Assembly (NCBI RefSeq): GCF_015832195.1
Contig: NC_052031.1
Span: 10,975,850-11,039,849 of the forward strand
DNA from: Motacilla alba alba
Taxonomy: Eukaryota > Chordata > Aves > Passeriformes > Motacillidae
Reading direction: 5' to 3'
DNA: 64,000 nucleotides
This document shows positions 36,348 to 50,900 of this stretch, one piece after another (position 1 is the first letter of the stretch; every line of letters begins with the position of its first letter). A program made the translations under genes and the position numbers. Below the pieces are notes generated by a model. It worked only from the letters and a program-made list of their open reading frames with translations. It was not told the origin of the DNA and did not search any database.

Positions 36348-39300
36348 CCTGCTCTGCAGTGGAGTAGGTGAGCTCCATCGTAGCATCATGTGGAGCTGTG
36401 AACTCCACACATTAGAGCCCATACTGTCTGCAGCTTCAAAATCCCTCTGTTCACACCACAGATTCTCAGCTCCCCATGCAAAGACATGGTGAGCCAAGTT
36501 ACAGACCCCCAGTGGGCTCAGCATCCAATGGCCCTCGCAGTGTTTCGAGAGAAAGAAATCCTGAAATACCATCCCTGTTTGCTGGGCCAAAGACAACATC
36601 CCCATGGCAGTGCTGCTAGTTGCTTGTAAACATTGGAAGCTGAAGAAGGTTTCTGGAGCCAAACATGTTTTGAGGGCATTTAGGCTCTAATTCATTTCCA
36701 ATTTCAGAATAAAAGAAAGAGGACTGCTGTAGCAATTTATTAGGTTGATTAGATATAAAATTTCTCATCAGGTTATTTTGAACTAAATATAACAGTTCTT
36801 AAGAATCTGATTTATTAATAAAAAAGTTTGATGTTTAGTCCAGAGACCTTATTTCTTTGACATTTATACTAAAAGAAAAATTCAGATATTTAACATGGTA
36901 ATTTCTCTTATATTCCACTTATTCCCAAGCACTTTTAAATTACTATGAAAATAAATAATTCATTTCCATTTTACTTCCCAACAGCCATCTGACACACAGG
37001 GTGAAAGGAACTTCTCAATAATTACCAAATAATTTATGACCAAATAAATTTGTAGACAGCACTAATTTAATAACCAGCCAAGAGGTGACAGTACAAAAAA
37101 GATTTGTGGAGGTAACCTCTTACCTGAGAGTAGTCAATGAAATATTGAATGAAATATCTCTGGTGAAATCAACTAAAAGGCTAAAGAAAGGATTTATCAA
37201 GTCATTTGTCACTAAATCCAGAATTTTCTCAATACACTATTTCAGAATTACTGGAAAGTTCATCCAGCCAAATATGAAAGGGCTCAAAGGACTTCTGTCT
37301 TGGAGAGGCTGTAACCCTCCTTTTTTTGCAGACACAGGCTCTAAAAATTAGGTTTTAGGTTTTCTATGATCCCTTGTGCTGTCGCAGCCTTACAAATACT
37401 TATAAATTACTGCAAAAATACTATTAAAATGACTGCAGAATTTATCATCAGCACAATAGCAATATTTGTCATTACAGGAAGACAGATAAACATTCCCAAA
37501 TTGTGATAACTTGGGAATAGGAGCAGTATGACACAGCTTCCATAACAGTGACTGGCAACAGCTTCCCTATCTAACTGTATGGGGGAAAAGCAAGCTGTCT
37601 GATGAGCTGATGTAGTATTTGACAGTATTTCCACTTCTAGGTTGCAACAAAACATAACTGTCAATAAATTCCAAGGACAAAATGATCTTGCTGTAGAAGA
37701 CTATAACTCTTACTGATCTTGGCAGTTGTGCCAGCATGTACTGGGGAAACTGCACATTTATAGATTCTTCCCTTTATTGCATATTTCATTATCTCAGCAT
37801 CTTCATTATTGCTATAATTTTTTATTGAAAGCTCTTATGCTGTAATAGATCCAATAGACAATTGATTTGAGTGAATGGGCTTGTTCATGTGATGGGATTT
37901 AGGTCTGCCCCACAGAACAAACAGCCACCTACTGGAAATACACTTGACGGAAGCCCTTGCACTTTGGCAATTCCAGAAAGTGCCTTTAAATGGGAAGGTC
38001 AGCTTGTGCACATCCCTATTTGAAATTTTCTATCTCTTTGTACTTTAGGAGAGTTGGATTGCCACAGGGTCACAGAAGCAGGAACTTGAAGTGCTGAATG
38101 TATTTGGGAGTCTTCAAAAAAAGCAGAGGGCTCCATTTAAGAGAGGAATTGCTGCTGTGGTGCCTCTGGGTGGTGCAGTTTGCATCTGACCCTTCAAAGG
38201 GTGAGAGCCCGTGAAGGAATGATCAGTTCCTTGTCATCTTGAAACTCATGTATTGTGCCATGACCTAAAGTCAACTGAAAATGGAGACTTTAAAGTCAGG
38301 CTTGTTTTGAAATGTCAGGGTATATCATACAACCATAACCAAATAGCCTTTGTTTCATATATAAACAACAGCTGCTAAACAAACAGAGCCTTCTAAGAAT
38401 GATTTGTTTCCAAGTCTCTCAGTTTAGAACTAATCTTTCTGGGAAATAGTTATAATGTCACAGCCAATACATTTTTGCCCCATGATACTTATTTTGCAAA
38501 ATGAAAATCAACAGTTACAGCTTTAAGAGGGAATGAGCACAGCAACTACTTAACAATTTGTTCTTGGCAGGATCTGACCATGTCCCAATACCCTACAGAT
38601 TAATGTTTTTATAATAGAAAAATGCAGCATTCAGCAGGAAAAGGGATTATTGCTGGCTGGAGTGCAAAGCAGAACATTGCTTCCTCTGTTCACTTCTAGC
38701 ACAGCATCTCTCCTCAAAGCTCAGCCATCCCACCACTTCCAGAAACCTGCATCACAGCCACCCATTCAAGCTCCAGATATCCCAGTTGCTATCTTGGAAA
38801 AGGCTTTGTGGGAGGGACTTTGCACAGTTTTACTTGCAAACTATATTGCTGGCTCCCTGTTCAGGAAGAAGCGGGATGTGCATCTTTGCCTTCTGTCAGC
38901 TCAGCTCACTAGGCCATTACTGCAGGACTTTGACCCTTTCCACGTGCTGGATAGCAGAGCCAAAGCAAGCATGTATGAGTAAGGTTTTCACCCTCTGCCA
39001 AGTTTGATGATGTGTCTTTTCTCCATGGGAAGAATGACAGCAATTCACAGAACAGACAAATGAAGGGACTTAATAGAGCAGCCCCTGGATCTGGTCCTTG
39101 AGCCAGCACAGCCGGACTGCGCTGTCAGTGGCTTCCCAGCCTCCCTCCTCCCACCTGGGCCACCAGTCCAGCAGCAAGGCCTGATGCAAATCCCATTGCA
39201 GGGCAGGAGGAAGCACAAGGAGTGAGAGATTCTGTCTCCCACTGCAGCACAGGGCACCAGGCAGAGGCTCCTCAGGTCTGCTGTGCCCCAGTGCAGAGCA

Positions 39301-40817
39301 GGCTGGGGAACACTGGCAGACCTCTCATGATTTTTGCAGATTACCATGATCCGGGGTCATGGTGGGGGAACCATTATTCAAGATAGTAAGCAATAAAACA
39401 GTATGCTAAAATATTTAATTCCAAATATACTACTGTGCAACACCTGCTGCAGTGCTGTCCCAGCAGATAATGTTGAGCCTATGGTTCCCTTTTGGGAAAT
39501 TAAATCAATTTGTTCATCAATACACCACAGGGTTTTTGTCACAGGTTAACAATCTGTTACAAATTTGTCATTAGCTTACATTTATACTAAGACAAAGAGG
39601 AAAATATTCTTTTCCAGCTGTACTTACAACTACATAGCATGGAAAGCAAAGACATTTCAATACGTTTCTAGATTTATGTACATTTTAAACTTCATCCAGA
39701 GTGCTGTTACCAGGACCCTGCTACTTCAGGCTGCCCCAGACTGACACAGCACAGGCCACCAGCCCATGCAATGAAAACACTGGTTTTGTGGAGATGAATG
39801 AAGCAGTGTCAGCCCTTTTGATGATCAGACAATCAAAGAGAGGCGTTTTGAGGCAAAGTTATGTAGGTGGACAAAGTGTCAAATAGGGAGTACACAGAGA
39901 GAGCTGGAAGTGCTTAGATTAGGACACACTGGCTTTATCTATAGGACAGGGTAAAGTAATTACAGACAATGTTTTAAATCTGTTCACAGCAAGTAGGGCA
40001 TTTACTACTGACTACAGGAAAATCAAATAGGACCTTGGACACAACAACAGTGAGAGTGACAAGGGAGAGGTGCCCATTACACATATAGAGACTTCCTACA
40101 TCAGTATGAAAAGTGCCTCCTTTTTCAAACTATGGAGTTGTCTGTGCTTAATATGCTTGATCTTGATAAAATGATTATTGTAAATCCATACCAGCAGGGC
40201 ACACAGGGATGATATCAGGAATAAAACCCACCAAGATTACAGCTAAGCTCAGTTAACCTGGAAGGTTATCCCCCTCTAAGGTGAGAAATAGCTGACAGTA
40301 TCTTAAAAAGTGTGAGTTATTTTATATTAAACATGAACGCAGCAGTACCAAAACTGCATTGGATGGAAATAAGCATGCTTTAAAACCAGCAGCACTGTCA
40401 TGCTTTTAAAAGAGATTTATGTGACCTGCACAGTGCACAAAAGGACTGTTACAGGATATTGAGGCTGGATTTTCACAGCCTTCGGGTTACAGGCCATGCT
40501 GCAGTTTGTGTTCCTCTATTCAGCAGCAAGAAATATCTGGAGGAATTAGTAATGAAGAAGAGAGCTCTGGTTGTCCTTATACCCTCCAGTAAATGTGCTT
40601 GGGAGCACCATTTGCAATGAAGCTCTCCACATATTGTGCATGTGCTTAACAAAAAGCTCTACTTGTCCATGCCAGAGTGACAGCAATACCTCTTCTTATT
40701 CAATTGTTTACTAATCTATCAGCTATTAAATACACTAATTGTTTGTGAATTTCCTATGAAAGATGTCAGCAAGGCATAATTCTGCATAGCAGAATGGTGT
40801 CTTTTCTTGGACACCTA
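36348..40817. other. non-coding stretch
   Basis: About 4.5 kb without a supported gene. The segment 39060-39360 is locally GC-richer and ends with a small hairpin (ACCATGA 39343-39349 with TCATGGT 39357-39363). A 110-codon frame at 38650-38982 has no recognised domain. Confidence 0.4.
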
Positions 40818-40848
40818 CATCTTCCCTGATTTCTGATCAGGGAAGATG
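40818..40848. repeat. perfect 13-bp stem-loop
   Basis: CATCTTCCCTGAT (40818-40830) pairs without mismatch with ATCAGGGAAGATG (40836-40848) around the 5-base loop TTCTG. There is no T run after it on either side that would make it terminator-like, and it is too short for a typical pre-miRNA. Its function is unknown. It is the cleanest short palindrome in the window. Confidence 0.8.
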
Positions 40849-43074
40849 ATTTCCATTTCTAGTACTGCCAGAAACTCACTAAAATACTTAAGGGTTTTTC
40901 ATTTTTCTGGTTCGACAGAAAAATGTGCTTTTCTATTGAAAACCCCACAGCCCTTACAGACGATAAAGGAAGTTCTGTACATATCTGTGGAGATGCCTCT
41001 TAAATGAGTGAAATTGACCTGTGTTGGTAGAGCATGTGTTCCTTTTGTTTTGTAGCATTACCAGTTAAAAACCTTTTGTTAAATGTAATGAGTCACTTTC
41101 TTATTTCTAGAAATACAAGACTTCGCTGACTCGGGGAAAAAAACATGAAAAATCCTATTTTACAGCAAAAACTTTCATGCTTATTTAATAAGTAAATTTA
41201 TTGCAGTTTGTGGCTTTCATTTCCTCACAAAAACCACCAGCAGAACAGATCTTCTCAATCAAATGCATTATTGGCCCTGCTCCACCTTCCCATTAACAGT
41301 GACTCACAAGCTAGAGCTTAAAAAATAAACCTGATTTACTTTAAATAGAAAGAGAACAAAAAATAAAGGCAGCTGAAATATTTCAGGTGCTGAAAAAGAA
41401 GGCTGAGGAGCTGAATTTTAATACTGAGTAAGTGATCTGGAGCACAGCTACTGCATCTTCCTAAATACTGTGGTGCTTGCTGTGCAAAGGCTTTCTGCTC
41501 TGGGCTTAATGCATGTGACACTTTGCTGATGGGCCCTCCTAGGTCTCTAATGCTGAGCTTTGGATTTAATGCTCCAAACAGTTGGAAGAAAAATGCCTTC
41601 CCCTATGAGTGTTAGTTATAAGGCTCTTAGAAGTGAATTGATTGCAATCTCCCATTATTCATCATCTAAGGCATTACACCTGCAGCTCTAACTGAAGTAT
41701 TTATGACTCTATCCAACAGAGAGTTGTCTATGCCAAACTCCAGGCAAGGTTACTCATACCAAAAAGTAGGAATGTAATGGACTATAAAACTACCAGGCAC
41801 AGACAGCTGCTAACTTCTCTGTGAGCTGAGGACAAACAGAGCCAGCAGGATAGCGAAGCCCAGCACGTGCAGAGGAAGGGAGGAGACAAGTTCAAGTGTG
41901 CTGGCTGGAAAGGCTCTGGCCAGGCACACTCACTTCCTCACCAGCAGGGCTGAAGCTGGGCAAAAAGCAGCCAGAGTGTAAGGAAAAGATGAAAACATGT
42001 TTATGCAATGTGGACACAGCACACTACATGCAGAAACGCAGCCTTATGTTTATGAATATTGTAAAGGCACAACTAAAAAACCCCTCTGAGACTCTGAGTG
42101 TATCAGCTTGGCTGTAGCACAGGCAGGAAATCTGATCAACACAGTTTTCATGTGAAGGGGAGCAGACTGCTCACATGTAAAGTGTAAATGCATTGCAGTA
42201 GGTTTCCTCTCCCACTCGCTCTGTGGACTCTGCTACAGGCACTGAAGGTGTCAGAGTAGTCACCATACAGAAACAGGAAATAAATTAATCTTCCTGAGAC
42301 ACTTAACGAACATATGCTTGGGCAGACAGGCTTTACTTACGGCTTTGAAGTCCTAAACTAAACATCCAAGTCAAAGACAGCTAGTACAGATGGAGGAGCA
42401 GAAGGTTATTGACTCAGACAACAGTGCTTGACAAGCAGGGAGCTCAGTGCTGCAGCAGCTGCCCTTCCAAAATGGGTTTTATCAAAACACGACAAAACAC
42501 ACGCAGGCAGTGCAGGAGTACACAAGCAGGAGACATGCTTTTGGGATCAGCTGTTAACACAGCATTTTCCACTTTTGATGAGACCCAATATGTGCAGGAA
42601 GCAGAAGCAAGGACACCTCTTACATCCTTAGGAGCTTTAGCAGAGCCCACTGAAGGTAACTGATGAGAAGGGAGGAGCCAGCTACGCCCATGACCTTCCC
42701 TATCCCACAAACTTCAACTTGTATTGAAGAGCAGAACTAGCAAAATATTCACAATTGCAACACAGCTTGAATCAATGGGAATTTCTGTGTTTTTCTGGTC
42801 CTCATTATTGTTTTATCCTAAAAGATAATGTGGAGGTTCACACGATTTGCTTTGGCCAAGACTTCATAGACTCAAAAAGGGGCAAGTTCAAACCTGAGAA
42901 AAATGACCAAAATATGAGAGGAAAAGACATAAATGTAGCAGATAAAAGAGAGAATAATCATGTCCTAACTTTAAGTACCACATCCACAAGCCTTTCTTCC
43001 TCCCTGTCTTAGCTGAGCAATGCAACTAAATCATGAATTTGCATTTATAGAAGTCCCTTCCTTACAGCAAACTG
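40849..43074. other. non-coding stretch
   Basis: No supported gene and no recognised transposon. Several frames of 60-88 codons at 41896-42710 overlap on both strands and look like chance. Confidence 0.4.
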
Positions 43075-43734
43075 TGGAATCATGGAATGGATGGGTTGGA
43101 AGGGACCATAAGCAATATCAAATTCAAAACCCTCTGCCATAGGCAGGGACACCTTTCATTGGACCAGGTTTCTCAGGGCCCCATCCAGCCTGGCCTTCAA
43201 CACTTCCAGCCTTGTCAGCCACGCCTTCCCTGGGCAGCATTGTTGCAGTGCCTCACCACCCTCACAGGGAAGAGTTTCTTCTTAATATCTTATCTAGATC
43301 TACCCTATTTTAGTTTAAAGCTATTTCTCTTTGTCTTGTTATCCCATGCCCTTGTAAAAAGTCCCTCTCTTTTTTTCCTGTAGCCTCTTTAGGTACTGGA
43401 AGGTGCTTTTAAGCCTCCCCAGAGTCTCCTCAAGGCTGAACAATCCCAGTTCTTTCAGCCTGTCATCATAGGAGAGTTTTTCCAGTCTTAGTGGCCTCCT
43501 CTGGACTGGATTGAACAGGTTCACATTCTTCTCAAGTTGAGGTTCCAGAGCTGATTGCAGAACTCCAGGTGGTTTCACCAGAGCGGAGCAGAGGGGCAGA
43601 ATCACTTCCCTCATCCTGCTGCCCTCTCTGCCCGGGACATGTTTGCCTTTCTAGGCTGCAAGTGCACATTGCTGGGTCTTGTCAATCTTCTAATCAACCC
43701 CCAAGTCTTTCTCCTCAGGGCTGCTCTCACTGTC
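43075..43734 (-). mobile_element. CR1 LINE, 3' 660 bp with end of ORF2, minus strand
   Basis: The longest transposon piece here. Its 3' tip is at 43075-43115 (GGAATCATGGAATGG, GGTTGGAAGGGACC on the plus strand), followed by the GGCAGGGACACCTTTCATTG and GGGCCCCATCCAGCCTGGCC blocks. In the minus-strand translation around 43370-43470 the motif LKELGLFSLEE followed by FQYLKRLQEKKRGTF is the conserved C-terminal region of the CR1 ORF2 protein (endonuclease plus reverse transcriptase). Only that end is kept: the endonuclease and polymerase domains are absent because of 5' truncation. Further 5', the GTGCACTTGCAGCCTAGAAA text (minus strand, near 43660) is also CR1. The open frame breaks several times relative to a full CR1, so the copy is dead. 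Confidence 0.94.
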
Positions 43735-46700
43735 ACAGACTGTGCACAGAGTGGCAATTTAGCTATGCAAATTAAAAGTGAACAATTAAAGAGCCGATAT
43801 TTGTAAAAGGAATGTTCATAGGGGAAAATTAGCACAATTCTGAAGGAAAAAAAATGAGTAGCTTGTGGCAGCCTGAGGGCAGGAGGAACTGACACGATGT
43901 TATTGCACACTTTATGCCCATGCAATATTAATGCAATCGCCATGACAACCGTGACATCCTCTGAAATTATACACCTTTACAACTATGGAACATCTTCTGA
44001 AAGAAAAGAAACACATCTACAGCTTGCAGGAAGGCTGTTTTAATCTAAAATCTATCTTTTTTATAAGGATTCGAAACCTTACCTCAACATCTCTTTTTCC
44101 TGAAGGCTACTGTAAGTTTATTTCTAATGTGCATCTGACCAAAGCATAGCCATGGCTGCCTGGTTCTTTTTCCATATAAATGTATGCTCTACATTGGCAT
44201 GATTATTGTTTAAAAGCAGAAAGTGGTACAAGGAAAAAAATAGAAAGAAAATAGTCTGCACAAACTAGCTGATCAAAGTCTTATAAAAATTGAAATATTC
44301 AACATGTCAAAACCAATCATGGCTACATCCACCAGACACCTTGCTTAATCAGGAGCTGAGGTAGGGTGCATCTTTTACATTTCTATAGTGTTAGCACAGT
44401 GTTTTCACTGAACAAATAATGTGGATCACACTGAGAATAATATGGGAAACTACATAATGTAGGAGCCTGAATAGCAGCCCCAAAGCAATTGCTCAGAAAA
44501 GTAATATGAAGGCCACCAGACACTGTGTCATGCCAATGTTATCCTTTTCATAGTGTTTCAGAAAAATCAAAATGACATAAGCAGGCTTTAGCAATGATGC
44601 CTCACTTCTAGAAAAATGCCCCATGTGGTTTGCTACACCGCAGTCCTCTGCTTTTTATAGTCTTGTTACATTTCCTTCCAAATTGAAACCAGGCTGGGAT
44701 TCAAATCTATGTTCCTCCACTCATTTCAATAGGAAAAAAGCATCAAAGTACCTCAGGTTTATTAGAGAGAAAATAAGGAGCTTCAAAACAAGAAACAGTG
44801 AAAACAAAGTGGTAAGTGTTCTGCCCCCAGTAAAATTTGGGGCAGAGGTTCAAAGCAGCAGCTACTTAACTTTTGTTGCCCTGTTACTGAGGATGCATGC
44901 ACTGGATAATGTCAAAGGGATATCAGACTCACTTTGTGCAGTGGCTGAAAGTCCTCATCCAAAAACAATACCTTAAAAGCAAATAAGAGCTTCAATATTC
45001 CTGCTTATTTTCATAAAAAGCTGCAGATGGAGGAAAAAATAAGATAAACAGAGGAGTCCTTGATCCATTAAAATCAAGTTCGAAAGTCCGAAACTTATCC
45101 TGCTTCACCATTTCCTGATTGGACACATGGTTCTTCCCACTGGTTTAGTCTTACCAGGTACTCCAGAACAAACACAGCACACTCAGCATTTATGACAGAC
45201 ATCAACACATTTCAGTGCCAGACAGTCACTTTAACACATTTCCAGAATAACCCTGCCCTAGGTTTGTCTCTCACACTCCAAGCAGATGGTGGGAGCACAG
45301 CTCTGGTGGCAGGGGATGCTCTGCCTCCAGAGCCATTTCCAGGCACAGGAGGAGACAGATGCTGTGGGGCCAGGTGGCTGGTCCTGACCACAGCATTCAT
45401 CCAGCTGAAAGCCTGGACACTGACCTCAGCAATGGACACAGCTACTCATGAGAATTCTCCAGCATCTTCACTTCTTTTCCCCAACTCCAGCATTGTCTCC
45501 ACCATGTGCTTGTCTTGGGCACAAAGTTAAAAGCACAGGAGACAGGCTCTGTGCAATTCTGTGACACCACTCAGGGGAATAGACCAAGCACTGCCTTTTC
45601 ATTAATTCCTACTGTCACCATGCCTATAGAGATACCTAAAGATTTTAGGATTTCATACATTTTTCATATTTAGTAGCTTTCTAGAGTGTCAATGAATAGT
45701 TATATAGCTCCTTGTGTTTTTCCTGCATTTTCTCTTGGATTTTAGAATAATAAACTAATCCTTCCAATGCATACTTGGAATTCTGTTTAGTCTTATTCCT
45801 AAGAAGAAGAAGAAGCCTGACAAAGATCTTTTTTTCCACTAGAACTTAGAAGAAATAACAAGAAAGTCTCTGGAAAAAACTCCAATGGAGTAGAACCTGG
45901 GGGAACTGCTCTTCTAATTGGACAATATTTGTTAGAAAAATGAAAGTTTGTTAAACTTTTAAAAAATGTAGAAATCTGATGCCAGGTGTGCCCATAACCA
46001 TGGAGGCACCTGGAACGTTCCATCAAAGACCTGATTTTTATCTTACTATTTTAACACTGTTGCAAGTTTTGGTTTTGGGGGCTTTTTTTAGTCAACAACA
46101 GCAGATGTGCAGTTGTCCCAGTGACACAAATTCTTGAGCGTAACTTAGTGAATGTAACAGTGCCTACTTCTGGCAGTGGCTGACTAAAGCAATGTGGGGC
46201 AAGAGCTGCTCAGGAGGAGTGTGTGAGCCCTGGAGAGAGATATTTGCTGTATTGCTTAAACCTCTGTGTGCTTTGCCACAGTAAGAATAGCACCCTAGCA
46301 TGGGAGATCAAACATGGGCTTGGGATAAAGATAGACAACAGTCTTACACTTTCAGAGAAAAGTTACATAATCAGCAAAACTAACCAAAAATGTAGAACAC
46401 ACCAAATGTTTTTCCTACAACCCTCTCTGCCAAAAACTATATAAAAAACCTGTCAAGTAAACTAAATCTGAAAATTCTTAGGACACATTTTGTCCTACAT
46501 TTAGTTAAAAATTTGTATATGTGTATATGCAACAGCTTTCTTTAGAAAATGCTACAGCCAAACATCAGACATACACAAAGCTCAGTTCCATTGACAAGAT
46601 TTTATTTGTGACACTAATTTCTGTGGTTATATTGGCAGGAACCATTGAGCCTCCCACTATACCAAATATTAGAACATTTTCTAATACCTGGGTTTTGGAT

Positions 46701-47955
46701 ATATATTTATGCATGTTCACTAAAATGAAAGCAAATAAGAAAAACAGAAAGGTATTTTAAGAGCAAATTTTAGGCAAACCTGCTCAAACTGGTAGGATCA
46801 AATAAAGCAAACATTGCTAAATCTTTACTTCTGTATGGAGCAAATCAGGCTGCAGCCCCTTCTAAAGGACTGAGATTGCAGCAGGAGACCCTTGAACTCT
46901 CAGCTCCCCAGCTGAGCTCAAGCCCCACTCGTGGAATCCTGACCAACACCAGGCTTCAATCACTACATCATGCCTCTCCAACTTATCATTTACCCTGGAA
47001 CTTTTATTATTATTATTTGGGTTATCATAACACCATGAAACATCATGAAGAACACTACTTTGAAAACACACAACAAGATGCCCCATAACCCTGACTAAGT
47101 TTTGTAGCCTCAGCACAAAGCAAGAATCAAGAGATTACACACACACACTGGTGTAGAGAAAGCAGTGAAACGATGTGGATCAGCACGACTAGCCAGGATC
47201 CCAGAACATCAGGGCTGACTATTATAAACTAAGCCAATGGAACTGTGCTGATTTACTGAGAAAACATCCTGTCGAGTTTGTATTGTACTTAACTGCTGCT
47301 TCATATTTAATTATAAAAATCCTAAAGCAACACAAAAGCCTACAGCAACACACTCATTGCCTGCTGTGCACCAGCTGTCTGCAGTGACAGAGCATGACAG
47401 ATAGCCCCAGCCCTGAGGGGGGTCTGAGGACTAAAGCAGTCCCTCAGCAACCAAAACCACTGGCTTCTTCATGCAATACAATCTTTGTTGCAAGAGTACT
47501 TTCCCACTGTGCCCATTACCATCCCTGGGAAATAATTATTGTTGTCTGGACAGATCCTGTTTTCATTTACATCAGTGGGAATAAAAACACCATGAGAAAG
47601 AAATTACAGAGCTGGAATTTTAATCCTAATGCATCTTTTGAGAAGACTAGAAGACTGAAGGGCAAATTCCCCCAGTCTTTCCAGTGTTGCCCATTGGATG
47701 GGCAGCACCTGGTACCCAGCCCAGGGGATGCTCCAGGACTCTGCCAGACTGTGCAAAGCCCCACTCCCACAGCCCAGGCAGCACAGCTATTTCCAGGTGT
47801 TGAGGAAGTAAACACAACAGGCAGAAATCCTGTCAGGGACGGGGAAAACCCTCAATAGCAACCTGATGTACAAGTTAGAGCTCATGGTTAGCTGGGGAGT
47901 GAGGACTCAGATTCACTCCCCATTTGTGTTTTGGGGGAACAGGAAATTTAAAATG
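43735..47955. other. non-coding stretch
   Basis: No supported gene. The longest frame is 47394-47858 (plus, 154 codons), whose second half is Pro/Gln/Ala-rich and which has no recognised domain. A short CA run lies near 47135-47148. No transposon was recognised. Confidence 0.4.
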
Positions 47956-47972
47956 TTTTTTTTTTTTTTTTT
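47956..47972. repeat. T17 homopolymer
   Basis: A pure T run of 17 bases in non-coding DNA. It could be the remnant of an A-tailed insertion on the minus strand, but no body was recognised next to it. Confidence 0.8.
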
Positions 47973-50900
47973 CTCCTGGACAAAATTAGTGAATCAATTT
48001 CAGCAAATTACTGTCATTAAACACATTTGAAAGCAGCTGTAAGTAGGGGAAAACCCAAAGATAGCCATACAGAGAATCACGCTGCCACGACTACGGCAAG
48101 AGAATTTAATATTTTAGAGGAGGTTGGAAGAAACTTAGAATAATGCTAAATTATGAAATAACCAAGTCAGAAGAGATTTTCATTTCTGCCTTCAGCTGCT
48201 GAAGATGAATGCCTGGTAAGTCCCAAAGGATGTTTCCTCCCCTCTTCAGTCCACACTCCCTCCCCAAAAAAAGAAGAAGGAAAACATAAAAAAAGGCTCC
48301 AAGTTTTCTGCAGAGACTGAATCTGAGATCAAAAGAAATTAAGTTAATAGATGGGGAAGCAACACAGAATATCTCCCGTAACTTGTCTCTTTCAGTTCCA
48401 GTCTCCTCTTCAGGTGTTTATTACTTTTCCATCTATGTCAAGAGAGGCTCCCTATGATTTTGGAAAATCAGATGTGACAAAAATTGTGCTAAAAATATTT
48501 CAGTTGCAAAATATGATGCTTCACAAAATATCACAAGGCCAGAAATAATTCACAAGGAAGCTTTCAAAATGCTTCAAGGACACTCATGATAAAATTGCAC
48601 TCTGAATGATAAAAACTATAGGAGAGAGAGGGGTCCCCATATAAATTTAAAACTAACTGAAACTTTTTGTACTCTAACATTTAGAAAGAAGAAAAATGAA
48701 TAAAAACATTGAAGACATTTTCAAATATGCTTTCCTAATACAAAGAGGTCCCTGGGTAGATGTTCACACCTCTAGATCACAATTTTTATATATAAATTTT
48801 CAGACAAAAGTGAGAAATTTAGGTGGGATTTCTAAGGAACTCGTAACATGTGCTATCTGAACAAACACGGTAACAATGGGGTTTTAGTGTGTCATCACTT
48901 GTCTGCAGAGCCAGGCATGATGACTCTGTGCTGCTCCAATGCCATTGCAAAGTAAAGCTTATGAACAGAAAACACCTTGGAAGTTGACTTTGCATTTACC
49001 CTTGACTGTGAGCACACACACGGTTAATCCCAGCTCAGCTGACAGTACTAATTCATGTCAGCAACGCTGCTCCCCTGGCTGCATGCTCATGTGTGAATAG
49101 CCAGCTCCTATTTTGTCTCAGGCAACTCCTTGACTCATTATTCTTTTGCAAAAAGACCCAGTACTCCTCTTTCTGACTAATTGACTTAATTGCTATCTCT
49201 CTATATGCTTTCACATGTCAATTACTCCATGCCTTCAGAGCAGGCTGCATTTTTCACATGAAAGGAAGATTGAGATCCAGAAGAGAATTTTAGCTGTCTG
49301 CAATCTATACTTTACAGCATCATTTCACAAGGCCAAGAAGAAGTTTAGTGTTGCTCCTCCTGAAGCACAGCAGTAAGGCAATATTAGAAACATTTTGTAA
49401 ACTACACTTCAGTGTGCTCCATTTGAAGTGCTCCAGAGCTGTCTCTGAGAGATACTGCAAGAGCAAGAAAATCATGTGCCAAGAAAGGGCAAAAGGCAGG
49501 CGAGAACCAAGAACCATTAAACTCACTATAGATTCTATCATTTTTGACTATTTATTTATGACAATACCCCCTCCATTGCCTTTCTTCCACTGTGTGTTAT
49601 TTTAAATGACAGCACATAGAAAATACCATACTGCAAGACCCAATGCAAGAACAGATTTTCAGAAAATTCTCATCTTACTGTACCAAATAAACATGCAATT
49701 ATTTAATGTAGGCAGGCCAAATTACATGGCTGAACAACGTAGCCCTCCGTGTGTTTAAAAGAACCATAATAATTAACATGAAGTTTAAATTTGAAAATTT
49801 TAATCCCTTGCTACAATATACACTAGTAATTGTGCACAGTTGTGCATGCCTCCCCAGAAAGCAAACTGTCAGCATAATTACCACATTTAAATATTATTTC
49901 TGAGATTAAATTGGTTTAAACCAAAGAAAGATATAGCAACTCACTAGACTTCCCTGTCTGTCACTTCTGCATTAGCATTGTGGAATGAGTTTTTCTTTTC
50001 AGCCTTTCTAGGTGGGAAATACCAAGGTTTCCATTCCAAACTTTCTACTTGCACCCTGTAAGAGCTGTTTCAATGCCAATTAAATGTGCTACTGCTATCC
50101 ATGCTGTTCTTCAGCTAGAGCAGCCACACTAAGCTTCTGTAATTCATAGCAAGTCATAACAATAATGTTATTGTCTGTGGATAATCATCTGTGAGAACTG
50201 CTGACAGAGGGGAAGAAGGAAAAACTCTCCATTGTGTTAAATCCAGTTTGAAAGAGCCCAGAGGGAGGAAGAAGCACAGACTCATGGCCTGAGGTGCTTT
50301 CAGAGCACCCTACCATGCTCCACACAACATCTTCCCTCTTTCCAAAGCTCTGACATGTCCAAGGATGGCCACATGGCAGGGCCAAAGGCAGCCTGTGTCT
50401 GTTTGCAGCAGCTCTGTTCCTTGGACACTCTATGTAATAAAATGACCAGAAAGCCAGAAAGGGTTGAATCCCAACTCCTCTCACTCATCTTCAGTGGCAT
50501 TTACTAAGGAGCAGTAAAGTGAACACTTTGTTGGTTTGAAGAATTTTTAAATCAGATTTTGTTCTAGAGGTGTGCAGAGTAGTCAAAGCAGAAAGAAAGG
50601 CTGCTGTGAAGAATTAAAACAGATCAGAAAAAAAGAAAGAAAAGATGTTCTATTCCTTCACTGGTGCAGTTGTGCCGTTTTGCTTCAGCAACATGTTTCT
50701 TGCTGCTGTGAAATAGGAGAGAGTAGAAACACGGAACCCACCAAACCCTGAAATATCAAAATTGTTTATGTCAATTTTAGGAAATGTCTGTTCTAGAATA
50801 CTCCAAAGAACATTTGATCTTTGCTTTTTTTCTTTTCCCTCTCACTCACAGCTGTAAATGTAGGTCTGGAAAAACAAGGCTTTAGTCGCAAAAAGAAAAA

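Noticed and set aside
36201..36662. 153-codon minus-strand open frame
   Set aside because: It runs across a CR1 fragment in the wrong strand and has no recognisable domain.
44690..44715. GGGATTCAAATC, resembling a tRNA T-loop
   Set aside because: No acceptor stem, D-arm or anticodon arm can be drawn around it.
47394..47858. 154-codon plus-strand open frame
   Set aside because: It is the longest frame in the window but within chance range for 64 kb in six frames, has no known domain, and overlaps an 82-codon frame on the other strand.
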